Shown piece by piece: positions 1-8,046 of a DNA stretch of 64,000 nucleotides (within the stretch, counting starts at the first letter, position 1; every line of letters starts with the position of its first letter). The translations under genes were made by a program, and so were the position numbers. The stretch is from Phycisphaerae bacterium (GTDB lineage: Bacteria; Planctomycetota; Phycisphaerae; FEN-1346; JAACEH01), in the NCBI GenBank assembly GCA_012729015.1, contig JAAYDY010000056.1, forward strand, positions 18,485-82,484, written 5' to 3'. The notes below the pieces were generated by a model. That model saw only the letters and a list, made by a program, of their open reading frames with translations. It was not told where the DNA came from and did no database searches.

Positions 1-464
1 TGCAACGTGGTGTTGCTGCCGTGGCCCACGCCCAGTTGCAGAACCACCCCGCCCCACTGCGCCGCACGGTGCAGCGGCGAATCCACCCCGACCGGCCCGC
101 GATGCAGATGATCCGCCAGAAGCGCCGCCGCCCGGTCGCCCCAGGCCGCGTCGCTGTGCGTCGGATGCAGGCTCCGAAGCACATCCGCCTGCTGCCAGAA
201 CACGTTGGGAATCTGTCCCGTGTACGCGACGCTGCGATGCACGTCGAACGGCTCGGCTCCGGGGCGGCCGATCATGCACAACGTGTGCGTCGGCATCACC
301 ACCAGCCCCGACCGCGTGACCGCCTCCTTCAACGCGGCGATCACCGTCTCGGCGCCGCCGTCCACGCGACCGAAGCTGCGCAGCGAACTGTGAACCACCA
401 TGATCGAGCCCGGGCCAATGCCCAGCCCGTGCAATCCTTCGACAATCATCGCGCGGGTGACCAC
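1..464 (-). CDS. AAC(3)-family N-acetyltransferase (3' end off the window)
   Basis: The visible part (154 codons) is the N-terminal half of an aminoglycoside 3-N-acetyltransferase-like protein; the family is usually about 260-280 residues, so the C-terminal part lies beyond the left edge. The GTG start at 464 follows an AGGAGG ribosome site with a 5-nt gap. Family-like segments are MVVHSSLRSFGRVDGG near the start, then PTHTLCM and the conserved DSPLHRAA region. Members use acetyl-CoA to acetylate an amino group. Chromosomal homologues often act on unknown substrates, so antibiotic resistance should not be assumed. No cofactor-binding C-terminus can be checked here. Confidence 0.8.
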   Translation of the reverse strand, partial: MVTRAMIVEGLHGLGIGPGSIMVVHSSLRSFGRVDGGAETVIAALKEAVTRSGLVVMPTHTLCMIGRPGAEPFDVHRSVAYTGQIPNVFWQQADVLRSLHPTHSDAAWGDRAAALLADHLHRGPVGVDSPLHRAAQWGGVVLQLGVGHGSNTTL

Positions 465-488
465 GCCTGCCTCCTGCCGATCCAGCAC

Positions 489-512
489 GTAGGTCGGGTC
501 AACGGACCCGAC
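489..512. repeat. Family A palindrome, copy 1
   Basis: Consensus GTAG followed by GTCGGGTCAACAGACCCGAC: 8-bp arms around a 4-nt loop. This copy has AACG in the loop. Seven copies lie in the window, all intergenic. Confidence 0.9.
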
Positions 513-538
513 AGAATAGTCATCCGCCGCCGGGTGCC

Positions 539-558
539 ATGCCTGCCCCGTCAGGCAT
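539..558. repeat. Family D palindrome, copy 1
   Basis: ATGCCTG arms around a 6-nt spacer (inverted form of ATGCCTGACGGGGCAGGCAT), usually followed or preceded by GGCACCC. Confidence 0.85.
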
Positions 559-599
559 GCATATCTGAGCGCATAGGTCGGGCCACCAGGCCGCAGCGC

Positions 600-623
600 G
601 TAGGTCGGGTCAACAGACCCGAC
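600..623. repeat. Family A palindrome, copy 2
   Basis: Consensus form, 8 nt beyond the stop codon of recJ. With copy 1 it brackets a degenerate family A remnant around 570-590. Confidence 0.9.
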
Positions 624-630
624 AGAGTAG

Positions 631-2376
631 TCACCCCCCGGGCTCGCGGTAACCGCCGGGGTGGACGTCCAGGATATCCAGCTCCACCGATTCGCTGTTG
701 CGGAACCGGTTGATCCGCGGACGGAAGGCCACGTCGAGCGACTCGGCCCGCGCCACCTGGGTTTCCATCTCCCCACCACGCCACCAGACGGCCCGACGGC
801 TCACGCCGCCCTGGGTCAGTTGCAGCGACAGGTGCGCTCCGGTCTTGCCCATGCGCTGCGGGGCCGTCGCCGTCGCGCACGCGCGCACCGCGAACGTCGG
901 CCGCGAGTTCCCCTGTCCGAACGGCGCCAGACGCTGCAACTCGCCCACCGACTCCACGGTCAGCGACGCCAGGGTCGCCTCGGCGTCAATCGCCAGCGAC
1001 GGCACCAGGTCCGCCGGCCTCAGCGCCTCGCGGCCATACGTCTCCAGCAACTCCGTCAGGCGCCCCACCTGGTCTGCCTCCAGCCGCAGACCGGCCGCCA
1101 TCGCGTGGCCGCCGAACCGAAGCAGGGCCGCGCTGCAATGCTCCAGCGCCTCGAACAGGCTGAACCCGGGAATCGACCGCCCCGAGCCCTGCCCGCGACC
1201 GTTCTCCACGGCAATCAGGATCGTCGGCCGGTGATACTGCTCCACCAGGCGCGACGCCACGATGCCGATCACGCCGGCGTGCCACTCGGGCGACGCCAGC
1301 ACAATCGTCCGCCGGTCGCCGAGGCCGCCCTGCCCGTCGATCATCGCCACGGCCTGCGCGAAGATCTCGCGCTCCACGTCCTGCCGGCGACGGTTCACCT
1401 GCTCCAGCTCGGCCGCAATCTCTGCCGCCTCGTCGGCCGTGGCCGACGTCAGCAGCCGCAGCGCCTTCTCGGCCGACCCCATGCGCCCCGCCGCATTCAG
1501 CCGCGGACCGATGATGAACGCCACGTCGTGCTCCCGGACGCGCTCGTCGCGCAGCCGCGCCGACTCGACAATCGCCTCCAGTCCCGCGTGGTACCGACGA
1601 TGCGATAGCGCCTTCAGGCCCATCGACGCCAGCGCCCGATTCTCGCCCACCAGCGGCACCACGTCGGCAATCGTCCCCAGCGCCGCCAGGCTCGTTGCGT
1701 CCGTCAGAAACCTCTGGAACTCCGGCGAGCACGTCGTGCCGTCCGCCAGGGCCAGCCCCACCGCCCAGGCCAGCTTGAACGCGATGCCCACCCCGGCCAG
1801 GTCGCGGAACGGGTACGTCGAGCCCGGCAGCTTCGGATCCACCACCGCATACGCCTCGGGCACGTGTGTCTCCGGCTCGTGGTGGTCCGTGATGATCAGG
1901 TCCACGCCCAGCTCGCGCGCCAGCAACGCCTCCGCCGGACTCGTCACGCCGCAATCCACCGTCACGATCAGCGTGTGCCCCTCGCCGGCCAGTTGACGGA
2001 TCGCGTCGCAGTTCAGGCCGTACCCTTCCTCGATCCGGTGCGGCACATAGACCGTCGGCACGAGGCCGGCCAACGACAGGCACTGGTACAGCACCGACGA
2101 CGCCGTCAGCCCGTCCACGTCGTAGTCGCCGTAGATGGCCACCTTCTCCCCGGCCCGCACCGCGTGCACAATCCGCTCCGCGGCACGCACCAGCCCCGGC
2201 ATCAGTTCCGGCCGGTGCAGCGCCTCGTAGCCGCAGTTCAGAAACGCGCGACACGCCTCCGCCGTAGCCAGACCGCGGTTCATCATCACCTGCACCACGA
2301 GCGGACCGGCCCCCACCTGCCGGCTCAGTGCGGCCACGGTGTCCGACGGCGGATAGAATGTCCAGCGTTTAGGCAT
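631..2376 (-). CDS. recJ: Single-stranded-DNA-specific 5'-3' exonuclease RecJ
   Basis: RecJ degrades single-stranded DNA 5' to 3' in recombination and mismatch repair. The 581-residue protein has the normal family length. The DHH phosphoesterase domain shows GDYDVDG at 83-89 and TDHHEPE at 163-169, both metal-ligand motifs. A GPRLNAAGRMGSA segment follows near residue 300, then a DHHA1 domain with GGHAMAAGLRLE, and a C-terminal OB-like region. The ATG at 2376 was chosen because MPKRWTF matches typical RecJ beginnings; upstream in-frame codons run into family A repeat DNA. It lies 157 nt downstream of purQ on the same strand, but two palindromes occupy that gap. Confidence 0.95.
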   Translation of the reverse strand: MPKRWTFYPPSDTVAALSRQVGAGPLVVQVMMNRGLATAEACRAFLNCGYEALHRPELMPGLVRAAERIVHAVRAGEKVAIYGDYDVDGLTASSVLYQCLSLAGLVPTVYVPHRIEEGYGLNCDAIRQLAGEGHTLIVTVDCGVTSPAEALLARELGVDLIITDHHEPETHVPEAYAVVDPKLPGSTYPFRDLAGVGIAFKLAWAVGLALADGTTCSPEFQRFLTDATSLAALGTIADVVPLVGENRALASMGLKALSHRRYHAGLEAIVESARLRDERVREHDVAFIIGPRLNAAGRMGSAEKALRLLTSATADEAAEIAAELEQVNRRRQDVEREIFAQAVAMIDGQGGLGDRRTIVLASPEWHAGVIGIVASRLVEQYHRPTILIAVENGRGQGSGRSIPGFSLFEALEHCSAALLRFGGHAMAAGLRLEADQVGRLTELLETYGREALRPADLVPSLAIDAEATLASLTVESVGELQRLAPFGQGNSRPTFAVRACATATAPQRMGKTGAHLSLQLTQGGVSRRAVWWRGGEMETQVARAESLDVAFRPRINRFRNSESVELDILDVHPGGYREPGG

Positions 2377-2463
2377 CGACCTCGTACCTGAGATGGGACG
2401 GTCCAGCGCGGTGCTGCACGGCGATGCGACACGGCCCGCAGCCATGGCCGCTCGACGAACCCC

Positions 2464-2487
2464 GTAGGTCGGGTCAACAGACCCGAC
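2464..2487. repeat. Family A palindrome, copy 3
   Basis: Consensus copy in the purQ-recJ gap, 18 nt from a family B copy. Confidence 0.9.
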
Positions 2488-2505
2488 GAGCCCGAAGCCC
2501 GCAGG

Positions 2506-2524
2506 GTGGGTCCCCCGGACCCAC
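2506..2524. repeat. Family B palindrome, copy 1
   Basis: Core GTGGGTCCCCCGGACCCAC: 8-bp arms and a 3-nt loop, usually flanked by GTAGG on one side and GCG on the other. Six copies lie in the window. Confidence 0.9.
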
Positions 2525-2533
2525 GCGGACGCC

Positions 2534-3319
2534 TCACGCGAAAAACTCGACCGCCCGCGTGAACACGCGCAGGCCGTCGCCCTCGTCCTTCGCGCCCAGC
2601 CGAGTCCATTGCGGATGCTGGTAACCCGACAGGTGCCGCTCCGGGTGCGGCATCAGGCCGAACACGTGGCCCGTCGCGTCGGTCATGCCCGCGATGTCGC
2701 CGAGCGACCCGTTCGGGTTGCCCGGATAGCCGGGGGCGTCCTCGCCGTCGGGCCCGACGTACCGCAGCGCCACGCGGCCGAGACGCTCCAGCGCCTCCCG
2801 GTGCGCCTTGTCGCGAGGAATCACTTTGCCTTCTCCGTGAGCCACCGGCAGATACAGCAGCTCCCCCTTGCGGAGGAACACGCAGTGGTCCGTGTCGACG
2901 CGCAGGTGAACCCAGCGGTCCTCGAACTTCCCCGAATCGTTGTACGTCACCGTGGTGGTCTGCGCCATGGGCGACTCGCCCTCGGCCACCGGACCCGGCA
3001 GCAGCCCCGTCTTGACCAGCACCTGGAACCCGTTGCAGATGCCGATGACCAGCTTGCCGCCGCCGATGAACGCCGCCAACCGATCGCGCAGGTGAACCAC
3101 CAGTTGCGACGCCAGCACGCGGCCCGCCCCCAGGTCGTCTCCGTAGCTGAACCCGCCCGGCAGACACAGAATCTGGTACCCGTCGAGCAATTGCGGCTCG
3201 GCGATCAGCCGATTGACGTGAACGCGCTCGGCCACGGCCCCGGCCTTGCCGAACGCATACTCCGATTCCCGATCGCAATTCGTCCCGGCGGTGCGAAGCA
3301 CTAATGCTTTAGGAGGCAT
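2534..3319 (-). CDS. purQ: Phosphoribosylformylglycinamidine synthase, glutaminase subunit PurQ
   Basis: PurQ releases ammonia from glutamine for the FGAR to FGAM step of purine synthesis and passes it to PurL. It is a class I glutamine amidotransferase of 261 residues. The nucleophile is C95 in GICNGFQ, and the partner His and Glu are H225 and E227 in MPHPERH. LPGGFSYGDDLGAG at 53-66 is the usual PurQ signature. It starts 30 nt downstream of purL, so the two genes form an operon. An AGGAAACAG ribosome site precedes the ATG. Confidence 0.95.
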   Translation of the reverse strand: MPPKALVLRTAGTNCDRESEYAFGKAGAVAERVHVNRLIAEPQLLDGYQILCLPGGFSYGDDLGAGRVLASQLVVHLRDRLAAFIGGGKLVIGICNGFQVLVKTGLLPGPVAEGESPMAQTTTVTYNDSGKFEDRWVHLRVDTDHCVFLRKGELLYLPVAHGEGKVIPRDKAHREALERLGRVALRYVGPDGEDAPGYPGNPNGSLGDIAGMTDATGHVFGLMPHPERHLSGYQHPQWTRLGAKDEGDGLRVFTRAVEFFA

Positions 3320-3349
3320 GAACTCTGTTTCCTGTCTGTACTGACCTGT

Positions 3350-6232
3350 CTACCAATCCAGCGGACGCAGCCACGACTCGCGCAGCGCGTCGATCGACTC
3401 GTCGATCACCGCCTCGCCCTTCAGGCCGATCACCTTCAGGCGACCGGTGTCGTTCACCGTGCCGATCTGCGACCGCACGACGCCGTAGAGCGTCTTCTCG
3501 AACTCCGACGACTTCAGCCGATCCACCTCCACCAGGAACCGCGTCGTCGATTCACTGAACAGGATCTGCTCGTCGCGCGTCACGTCGCCGTCGCGCTGCA
3601 CCTTCGACAACACGATCTCCGCCCCGAGACGCCCCGCCAGCGCCATCTCGGCCGCCGCCACCGCCAGCCCGCCTTCCGACAGGTCGTGGCACGACCGCAC
3701 CAGGCCGCCCCGGATCGCCGCGTGCATCGCCGCAAACACCTTCGGCGCCGTCGCCAGATCCGGCAGCGGCGCGCGGCGGCCGATCTTCCCCTTCTGGGCC
3801 CAGTAATGCGACCCGCCCAACTCGTCCTTCGTCACGCCCACCAGGTACAGCACGCTCCCGTCGCGCTTCAGGTCGCTCGTCGCCGTGCAACGAACGTCCG
3901 GCACGATCGCCATCGCCGAAACCAGCAGCGTCCCCGGAATCGCAATCGTCCCGCCGGCCGTCTGGTACTCGTTGTTCAGGCTGTCCTTGCCCGAGACGAA
4001 CGGCGTGCCGTACGCCTTCGCCACGTCATAGCACGCCTTGGCCGCCCGCACCAGCCCGCCCAGGCGATCCGGCTTCTCGCAGTTGCCCCAGCAGAAGTTG
4101 TCCAGGATGCACGTCTGCGACGGGTCGCCGCCCACGGCCACCACGTTCCGCAACGCCTCGTCGATCCCGGCCGCCGCCATCGCGTACGGGTCGATGTCCG
4201 AGTACTTCGGATTCATCCCGTTGCCCACGGCCAGCCCGCGCGTCGAGCCGTATACCGGCGCGATCACCGCCGCATCGCCCGGACCGTCTTCGCCCGGCCC
4301 CACCAGCGGCTTGATCACGCTCGTCCCCTGCACCTCGTGGTCGTACTGCCGGATGATCCAGTGTTTCGAGCAGACGTTCCACGACTTCAGGATCGCGTGC
4401 AGGTCTTTGCCGAAATTCTTCTTCCTCGACGCGCGCGGCTCGTCGTGGCTCGGCGCCGTCCACGTCGCCGTCCGACGCTGCCGCGGCACCCCGTTGTGCA
4501 GGAACCCCATGTCCAGCTCGCCCACCTTCTGGCCGCCGTAGAACAGCTCCAGCCGCCGCGTGTCGGTGAACTCGCCGATGACCGTCGCCTCCACGTCCTC
4601 CGAGGCGAACAGCGCCATGATCTCGTCGAGACGCTCCGGCGGCACGCTGATCGTCATCCGCTCCTGGGCCTCGCTGATCCAGATTTCCGTGTAGCTCAGC
4701 CCCGCGTATTTCAGCGGCACGCGGTCCAGGTGAACCCGCGCTCCCAGCTCCGCGCCCATCTCGCCGACCGACGACGACAGCCCCCCCGCCCCGCAGTCGG
4801 TGATCGCCGAGTAGAGCCCACGGTCGCGCGCCTGGAGCAGCGCGTCGAGCATCCGCTTCTGCGTGATCGCGTCGCCGATCTGCACCGCGTGCGAGAACTC
4901 CGTGTCGCTCGTCTCCGTCAACTCCGCCGAGCTGAACGTCGCCCCGTGAATGCCGTCGCGGCCCGTGCGGCCGCCCACCACCACCGCCAGGTCGCCCGTC
5001 CGCGTCTGCTTGAACGACTTGTCCTTCGGCATGATCCCCACCACGCCGCAGTAGACCAGCGGGTTGCCCAGGTACCGCTCGTCGAAGTACACCGACCCGT
5101 TCGCCGTCGGAATGCCCATCCGGTTCCCGTAGTCGCGCACCCCGCTCACCACGCCGCGCATCACACGCTTCGGGTGCAGCGCGCCCTGGGGCAACGTCTC
5201 CGGATCCGTGTCCGGCGGCGCAAAGCAGAACACGTCCGTGTTCAGAATCGGACGCGCCCCCAGACCCGTTCCCATCGGGTCGCGGATGCAGCCGCCGATG
5301 CCCGTCGCCGCGCCGCCGTAAGGCTCGATCGCCGACGGGTGGTTGTGCGTCTCCACCTTGAAGCACACGTTGTGCTCGTCGTCGAAACGAACCACGCCCG
5401 CGTTGTCCTCGAACACCGACACGCACCACGGCCGGGCCAGCTCGCGCGTCGCTCGCGCGATCGTCGACTTCAGCAGGTTGTCGATCGTCTCCGTCCCGTT
5501 GTACTCGATGACCCCCTTCATCGTCTTGTGAACGCAGTGCTCCGACCACGTCTGTGCGAGAGTTTCCAGCTCGATGTCGCTCGGCTCGCGACCCAGGCCC
5601 CGGTAGTGGTCCCGGATGGCCTGCATCTCCGCCAACGACAGAAACAGGTGACTCTGCCGCGACAGCCGCTCCAACTCCCCGTCCGACAGCTCGCGGATCG
5701 GCACCTGGCGCTGCTGGAACACGTACGGCCGGCCCTCGCGGAACTCGAACGGCTTGCCGTCGGCCACCACGTCCTCGATGCAGTCGTTCGCCAACACGCG
5801 CCAGGCCAGCCTCTCCAGCGCCCCCTCGTCCGGCGAGCCCTCGACGTAGTACCGCGTCCCCGTGTGCGCCGCCTCGATCGCCAGGCCCAGATCCTTCACC
5901 GCCGACACCAGCGACCCGGCCACCGGATCCATCACCCCGGCCTTCCGCGTCACCAGCATCGCCTTGCGGCCGGCCACGTGCTCGGGGGCCTCGCCCGACC
6001 ACGCCCCGCCGTCGGCCCGCAGGCGGAACATCTCCGACACCGGGTCGGCCATCAGCGCCCGCGCCGCCCGCGCCGCCTCGGCCGCCGTCATGGCCGACTT
6101 CAGATAGTACACGCGCGACGACGCCACATCCCGGATGCCCTTCAGATGAAGATCGGCCGCCTGCGACACGGCCGCACGACCCACGGCGTCCTGCAACGGC
6201 GGACGCGGAAACACTTCAATCTCGTAGACCAA
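3350..6232 (-). CDS. purL: Phosphoribosylformylglycinamidine synthase PurL with PurS-like N-terminus
   Basis: PurL makes FGAM from FGAR, ATP and ammonia. This 960-residue form is intermediate between small PurL (about 740) and the large single-chain enzyme (about 1300). Residues 1-80 and roughly 110-180 each read like a PurS half (the second with MDPVAGSLVSAVKDLG and ANDCIEDVV). A linker domain follows with SEHCVHKT, then PurM-like domains (VETHNHPSAIEPYGGAATG, DCGAGGLSSSVGEMG). No PurS gene is seen nearby, while PurQ is separate. The start is TTG at 6232: GGGAG lies 8 nt upstream and a promoter sits at 6296-6324. Upstream in-frame codons lie in repeat DNA beyond that promoter. Confidence 0.93.
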   Translation of the reverse strand: MVYEIEVFPRPPLQDAVGRAAVSQAADLHLKGIRDVASSRVYYLKSAMTAAEAARAARALMADPVSEMFRLRADGGAWSGEAPEHVAGRKAMLVTRKAGVMDPVAGSLVSAVKDLGLAIEAAHTGTRYYVEGSPDEGALERLAWRVLANDCIEDVVADGKPFEFREGRPYVFQQRQVPIRELSDGELERLSRQSHLFLSLAEMQAIRDHYRGLGREPSDIELETLAQTWSEHCVHKTMKGVIEYNGTETIDNLLKSTIARATRELARPWCVSVFEDNAGVVRFDDEHNVCFKVETHNHPSAIEPYGGAATGIGGCIRDPMGTGLGARPILNTDVFCFAPPDTDPETLPQGALHPKRVMRGVVSGVRDYGNRMGIPTANGSVYFDERYLGNPLVYCGVVGIMPKDKSFKQTRTGDLAVVVGGRTGRDGIHGATFSSAELTETSDTEFSHAVQIGDAITQKRMLDALLQARDRGLYSAITDCGAGGLSSSVGEMGAELGARVHLDRVPLKYAGLSYTEIWISEAQERMTISVPPERLDEIMALFASEDVEATVIGEFTDTRRLELFYGGQKVGELDMGFLHNGVPRQRRTATWTAPSHDEPRASRKKNFGKDLHAILKSWNVCSKHWIIRQYDHEVQGTSVIKPLVGPGEDGPGDAAVIAPVYGSTRGLAVGNGMNPKYSDIDPYAMAAAGIDEALRNVVAVGGDPSQTCILDNFCWGNCEKPDRLGGLVRAAKACYDVAKAYGTPFVSGKDSLNNEYQTAGGTIAIPGTLLVSAMAIVPDVRCTATSDLKRDGSVLYLVGVTKDELGGSHYWAQKGKIGRRAPLPDLATAPKVFAAMHAAIRGGLVRSCHDLSEGGLAVAAAEMALAGRLGAEIVLSKVQRDGDVTRDEQILFSESTTRFLVEVDRLKSSEFEKTLYGVVRSQIGTVNDTGRLKVIGLKGEAVIDESIDALRESWLRPLDW

Positions 6233-6295
6233 CGGCGGGTTCTCCCATAGAAACCACTCCGCCGGACCCCAGGCCCGGCGCCTTCGCAAGCCGGG

Positions 6296-6324
6296 ATTAT
6301 CACGGGAATCGCCTTCCGCTTCAA
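6296..6324 (-). promoter_or_regulatory. Sigma-70-like promoter of purL-purQ
   Basis: Reading the minus strand, TTGAAG and GATAAT are separated by 17 nt. The predicted transcript starts about 55-60 nt before the TTG start of purL, which rules out the longer upstream reading frame. Confidence 0.65.
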
Positions 6325-6445
6325 GGGCAAAGCCGAATCCCGCCAACGTCAGGGACCAGGTGCAGAGGGTGGCATGGCCACGCTCGCGTGGCCATGATCT
6401 GCCGCAACCGATGCGTGCGAAGCACGCCCAGCCAAACGCGTAGGG

Positions 6446-6464
6446 TGGGTCCCCCGGACCCACG
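6446..6464. repeat. Family B palindrome, copy 2
   Basis: Identical core to copy 1; 16 nt before a family C element. Confidence 0.9.
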
Positions 6465-6480
6465 CGCGCTTTCTCAGCCC

Positions 6481-6561
6481 GTAGGGTGGCTGCTTGACGC
6501 AGTCCCCGAGCACCGTCGAGGGGCCGTCAGGTTCCGAGCCTGTCGAGGAGCAGCCACGCGT
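6481..6561 (+). repeat. Family C element, copy 1
   Basis: About 80 bp beginning GTAGGGTGGCTGCTTGACG and ending CAGCCACGCG, so the ends pair (GTGGCTG with CAGCCAC). The interior has CGTCGAGGGGCCGTC and CCGAGCCTGTCGAGG. Closely similar copies lie at 9675-9754 and 57551-57627. Confidence 0.85.
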
Positions 6562-6600
6562 CCCCCGCCGACCCGCCGCGTGCGAAGCACGCCCCTTTCA

Positions 6601-6660
6601 CCCCTCGCCCTGCTTGCAGGGAGAGGTGCCCCGAGCTTCAGCGAGGGGCGGTGAGGGTCG
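6601..6660 (+). repeat. Family H element, copy 1
   Basis: CCCTGCTTGCAGGGAGAGG hairpin followed by GCGAGGGGCGGTGAGGGTCGA. Copies are at 46480-46540 (inverted) and 53393-53452. Confidence 0.8.
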
Positions 6661-6851
6661 AGCAACAGAAACCCCTCCCGCCGCGCTCTCAGTGCAGCCC
6701 TGCGGGCAACCCTCCCCCGCCAATCGGCCGGCGACATCTCCCCCCGAAATTCGGAAGAACCCGAAATAAGCCCCCATGCACGGCCGTTGAAAGGTGCATG
6801 CTGCGCGCAGCGCAAGCGGTGTGTGTCGGGCACCTTGGGGAGAACGTCGAA

Positions 6852-7895
6852 ATGAGCTTCCTGCGAACACTGACCCTGACCACTGCCGCCTGGGCTGCAC
6901 TGATGCTGCTTCCCGCCGGGACGTCGCCCTGGAACGATCCCGTCGGCGTCGCCGCCGCTCGGGGCGACGACCAGACCACCGACCCCGCAACCTCCCCCGC
7001 AGCGCAACCCAGGAAGAAGATCGACGACAGCCCCGGCGAACTCTTCCCCGGCGTCAAAGGCATCAGCGGCGCGGAACTCGCACGGCGGATTGCCGAGTCC
7101 GAGAAACGCAAGAACACGCCCAAGCCCTCTGCCCCTGCCGCCCCGACTGCGCCCGCGCCGACGCCCCCGGCCACCTCCGTGCCACCAACGCCCGACACCC
7201 CGACGCCGTCACCGGCCCCCGCTGAGCCCGCCTCGGCCCCGACACCGGCCACCGCGGCTGCCCCCACGGCCCCCGAGGCCACCAACCCGACCCCGGCGCC
7301 CCCGGCCCAGCAGCCGCCCGAGCTGTCCTACGCCGCGCGAACCTTCCTCAAACAGTCCCAGGAACGCACGGACCGCATCGACGCGCTGATGCAGAAGGCC
7401 CGCAACTACCGCAGCCAGGCCGAGGCGGCCGCCGCGGCCGTCGGCAACGAGACCAAGATCCAGTACTACCTCCGCAACAAACCCGACACCGCCCTTACCG
7501 AGGTCCGCGACTACGCCAGCACCCTCATGGCCGCCGTTTCCGTCTACCGCTCCCTTTACGAGATGACGCGCGACGCGCTGACGTTCGCTGTCGACAAACG
7601 ACCCGCCGACGACCTGGGCCGCGACGGATCGGCCGCCACCGACGCCAACGTCGCTCGACTCCAGAACAACCGACGCGAATGCCTCGTTGCCTCCGCCGAA
7701 CTCTTCACGCGCCTGCGACGATTCGATGCCGCCGAGAAAATCTACGCCGTCCTCCTCGACAGTTACCCCAACCACGCCGACGTGCGGCTGTCGTACGACG
7801 CCATGTGCCGCACACGAGACATGCCCGAAATGTGGGGCCCCTTCTGGGAGAACGGCCCCGGCGGCGGTCGAGGCGGACGCGGCGGCGGACACTGA
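6852..7895 (+). CDS. Exported proline/alanine-rich hypothetical protein
   Basis: I do not recognise the family. The 347-residue protein has an N-terminal signal or anchor (hydrophobic residues 7-22) and a long Pro/Ala/Thr-rich stretch at about 85-155, likely an unstructured spacer. A helical C-terminal domain of about 190 residues follows, in which LFTRLRRFDAAEKIYAVLLD resembles a tetratricopeptide helix pair. It ends in a Gly/Arg-rich tail. The ATG follows GGGGAGA with an 8-nt gap. It probably sits in the periplasm or is membrane-tethered. The next gene follows by about 150 nt on the same strand but has its own promoter-like box. Confidence 0.75.
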   Translation: MSFLRTLTLTTAAWAALMLLPAGTSPWNDPVGVAAARGDDQTTDPATSPAAQPRKKIDDSPGELFPGVKGISGAELARRIAESEKRKNTPKPSAPAAPTAPAPTPPATSVPPTPDTPTPSPAPAEPASAPTPATAAAPTAPEATNPTPAPPAQQPPELSYAARTFLKQSQERTDRIDALMQKARNYRSQAEAAAAAVGNETKIQYYLRNKPDTALTEVRDYASTLMAAVSVYRSLYEMTRDALTFAVDKRPADDLGRDGSAATDANVARLQNNRRECLVASAELFTRLRRFDAAEKIYAVLLDSYPNHADVRLSYDAMCRTRDMPEMWGPFWENGPGGGRGGRGGGH

Positions 7896-8046
7896 CACGC
7901 TCCCCGAGATTCTCCCCGCTCCACCCCCTTTTCTCCCTCCGGAATCCGCCTCATCCCGGATTATTCCCCGGGGCGCCCATATTGAACGCCCCTTCTCCTG
8001 CCGCCGTGGTACAATGCGGTTCTGGCCTCTACTGAAGGGAGTTCCG

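Larger units (their letters stand above)
6233..6851. other. Intergenic region between purL and a plus-strand gene, packed with repeats
   Basis: No gene is seen. It holds the purL promoter, a 10-bp-arm palindrome at 6374-6395 (ATGGCCACGC, two bases, GCGTGGCCAT), then copies of families B, C and H in a row. The 3' part leads to the ribosome site of the next gene. Confidence 0.7.

Noticed and set aside
1..464. Calling the edge gene an antibiotic-resistance determinant
   Set aside because: Family membership is clear but chromosomal AAC(3)-like proteins often have other substrates, and half of the protein is outside the window.
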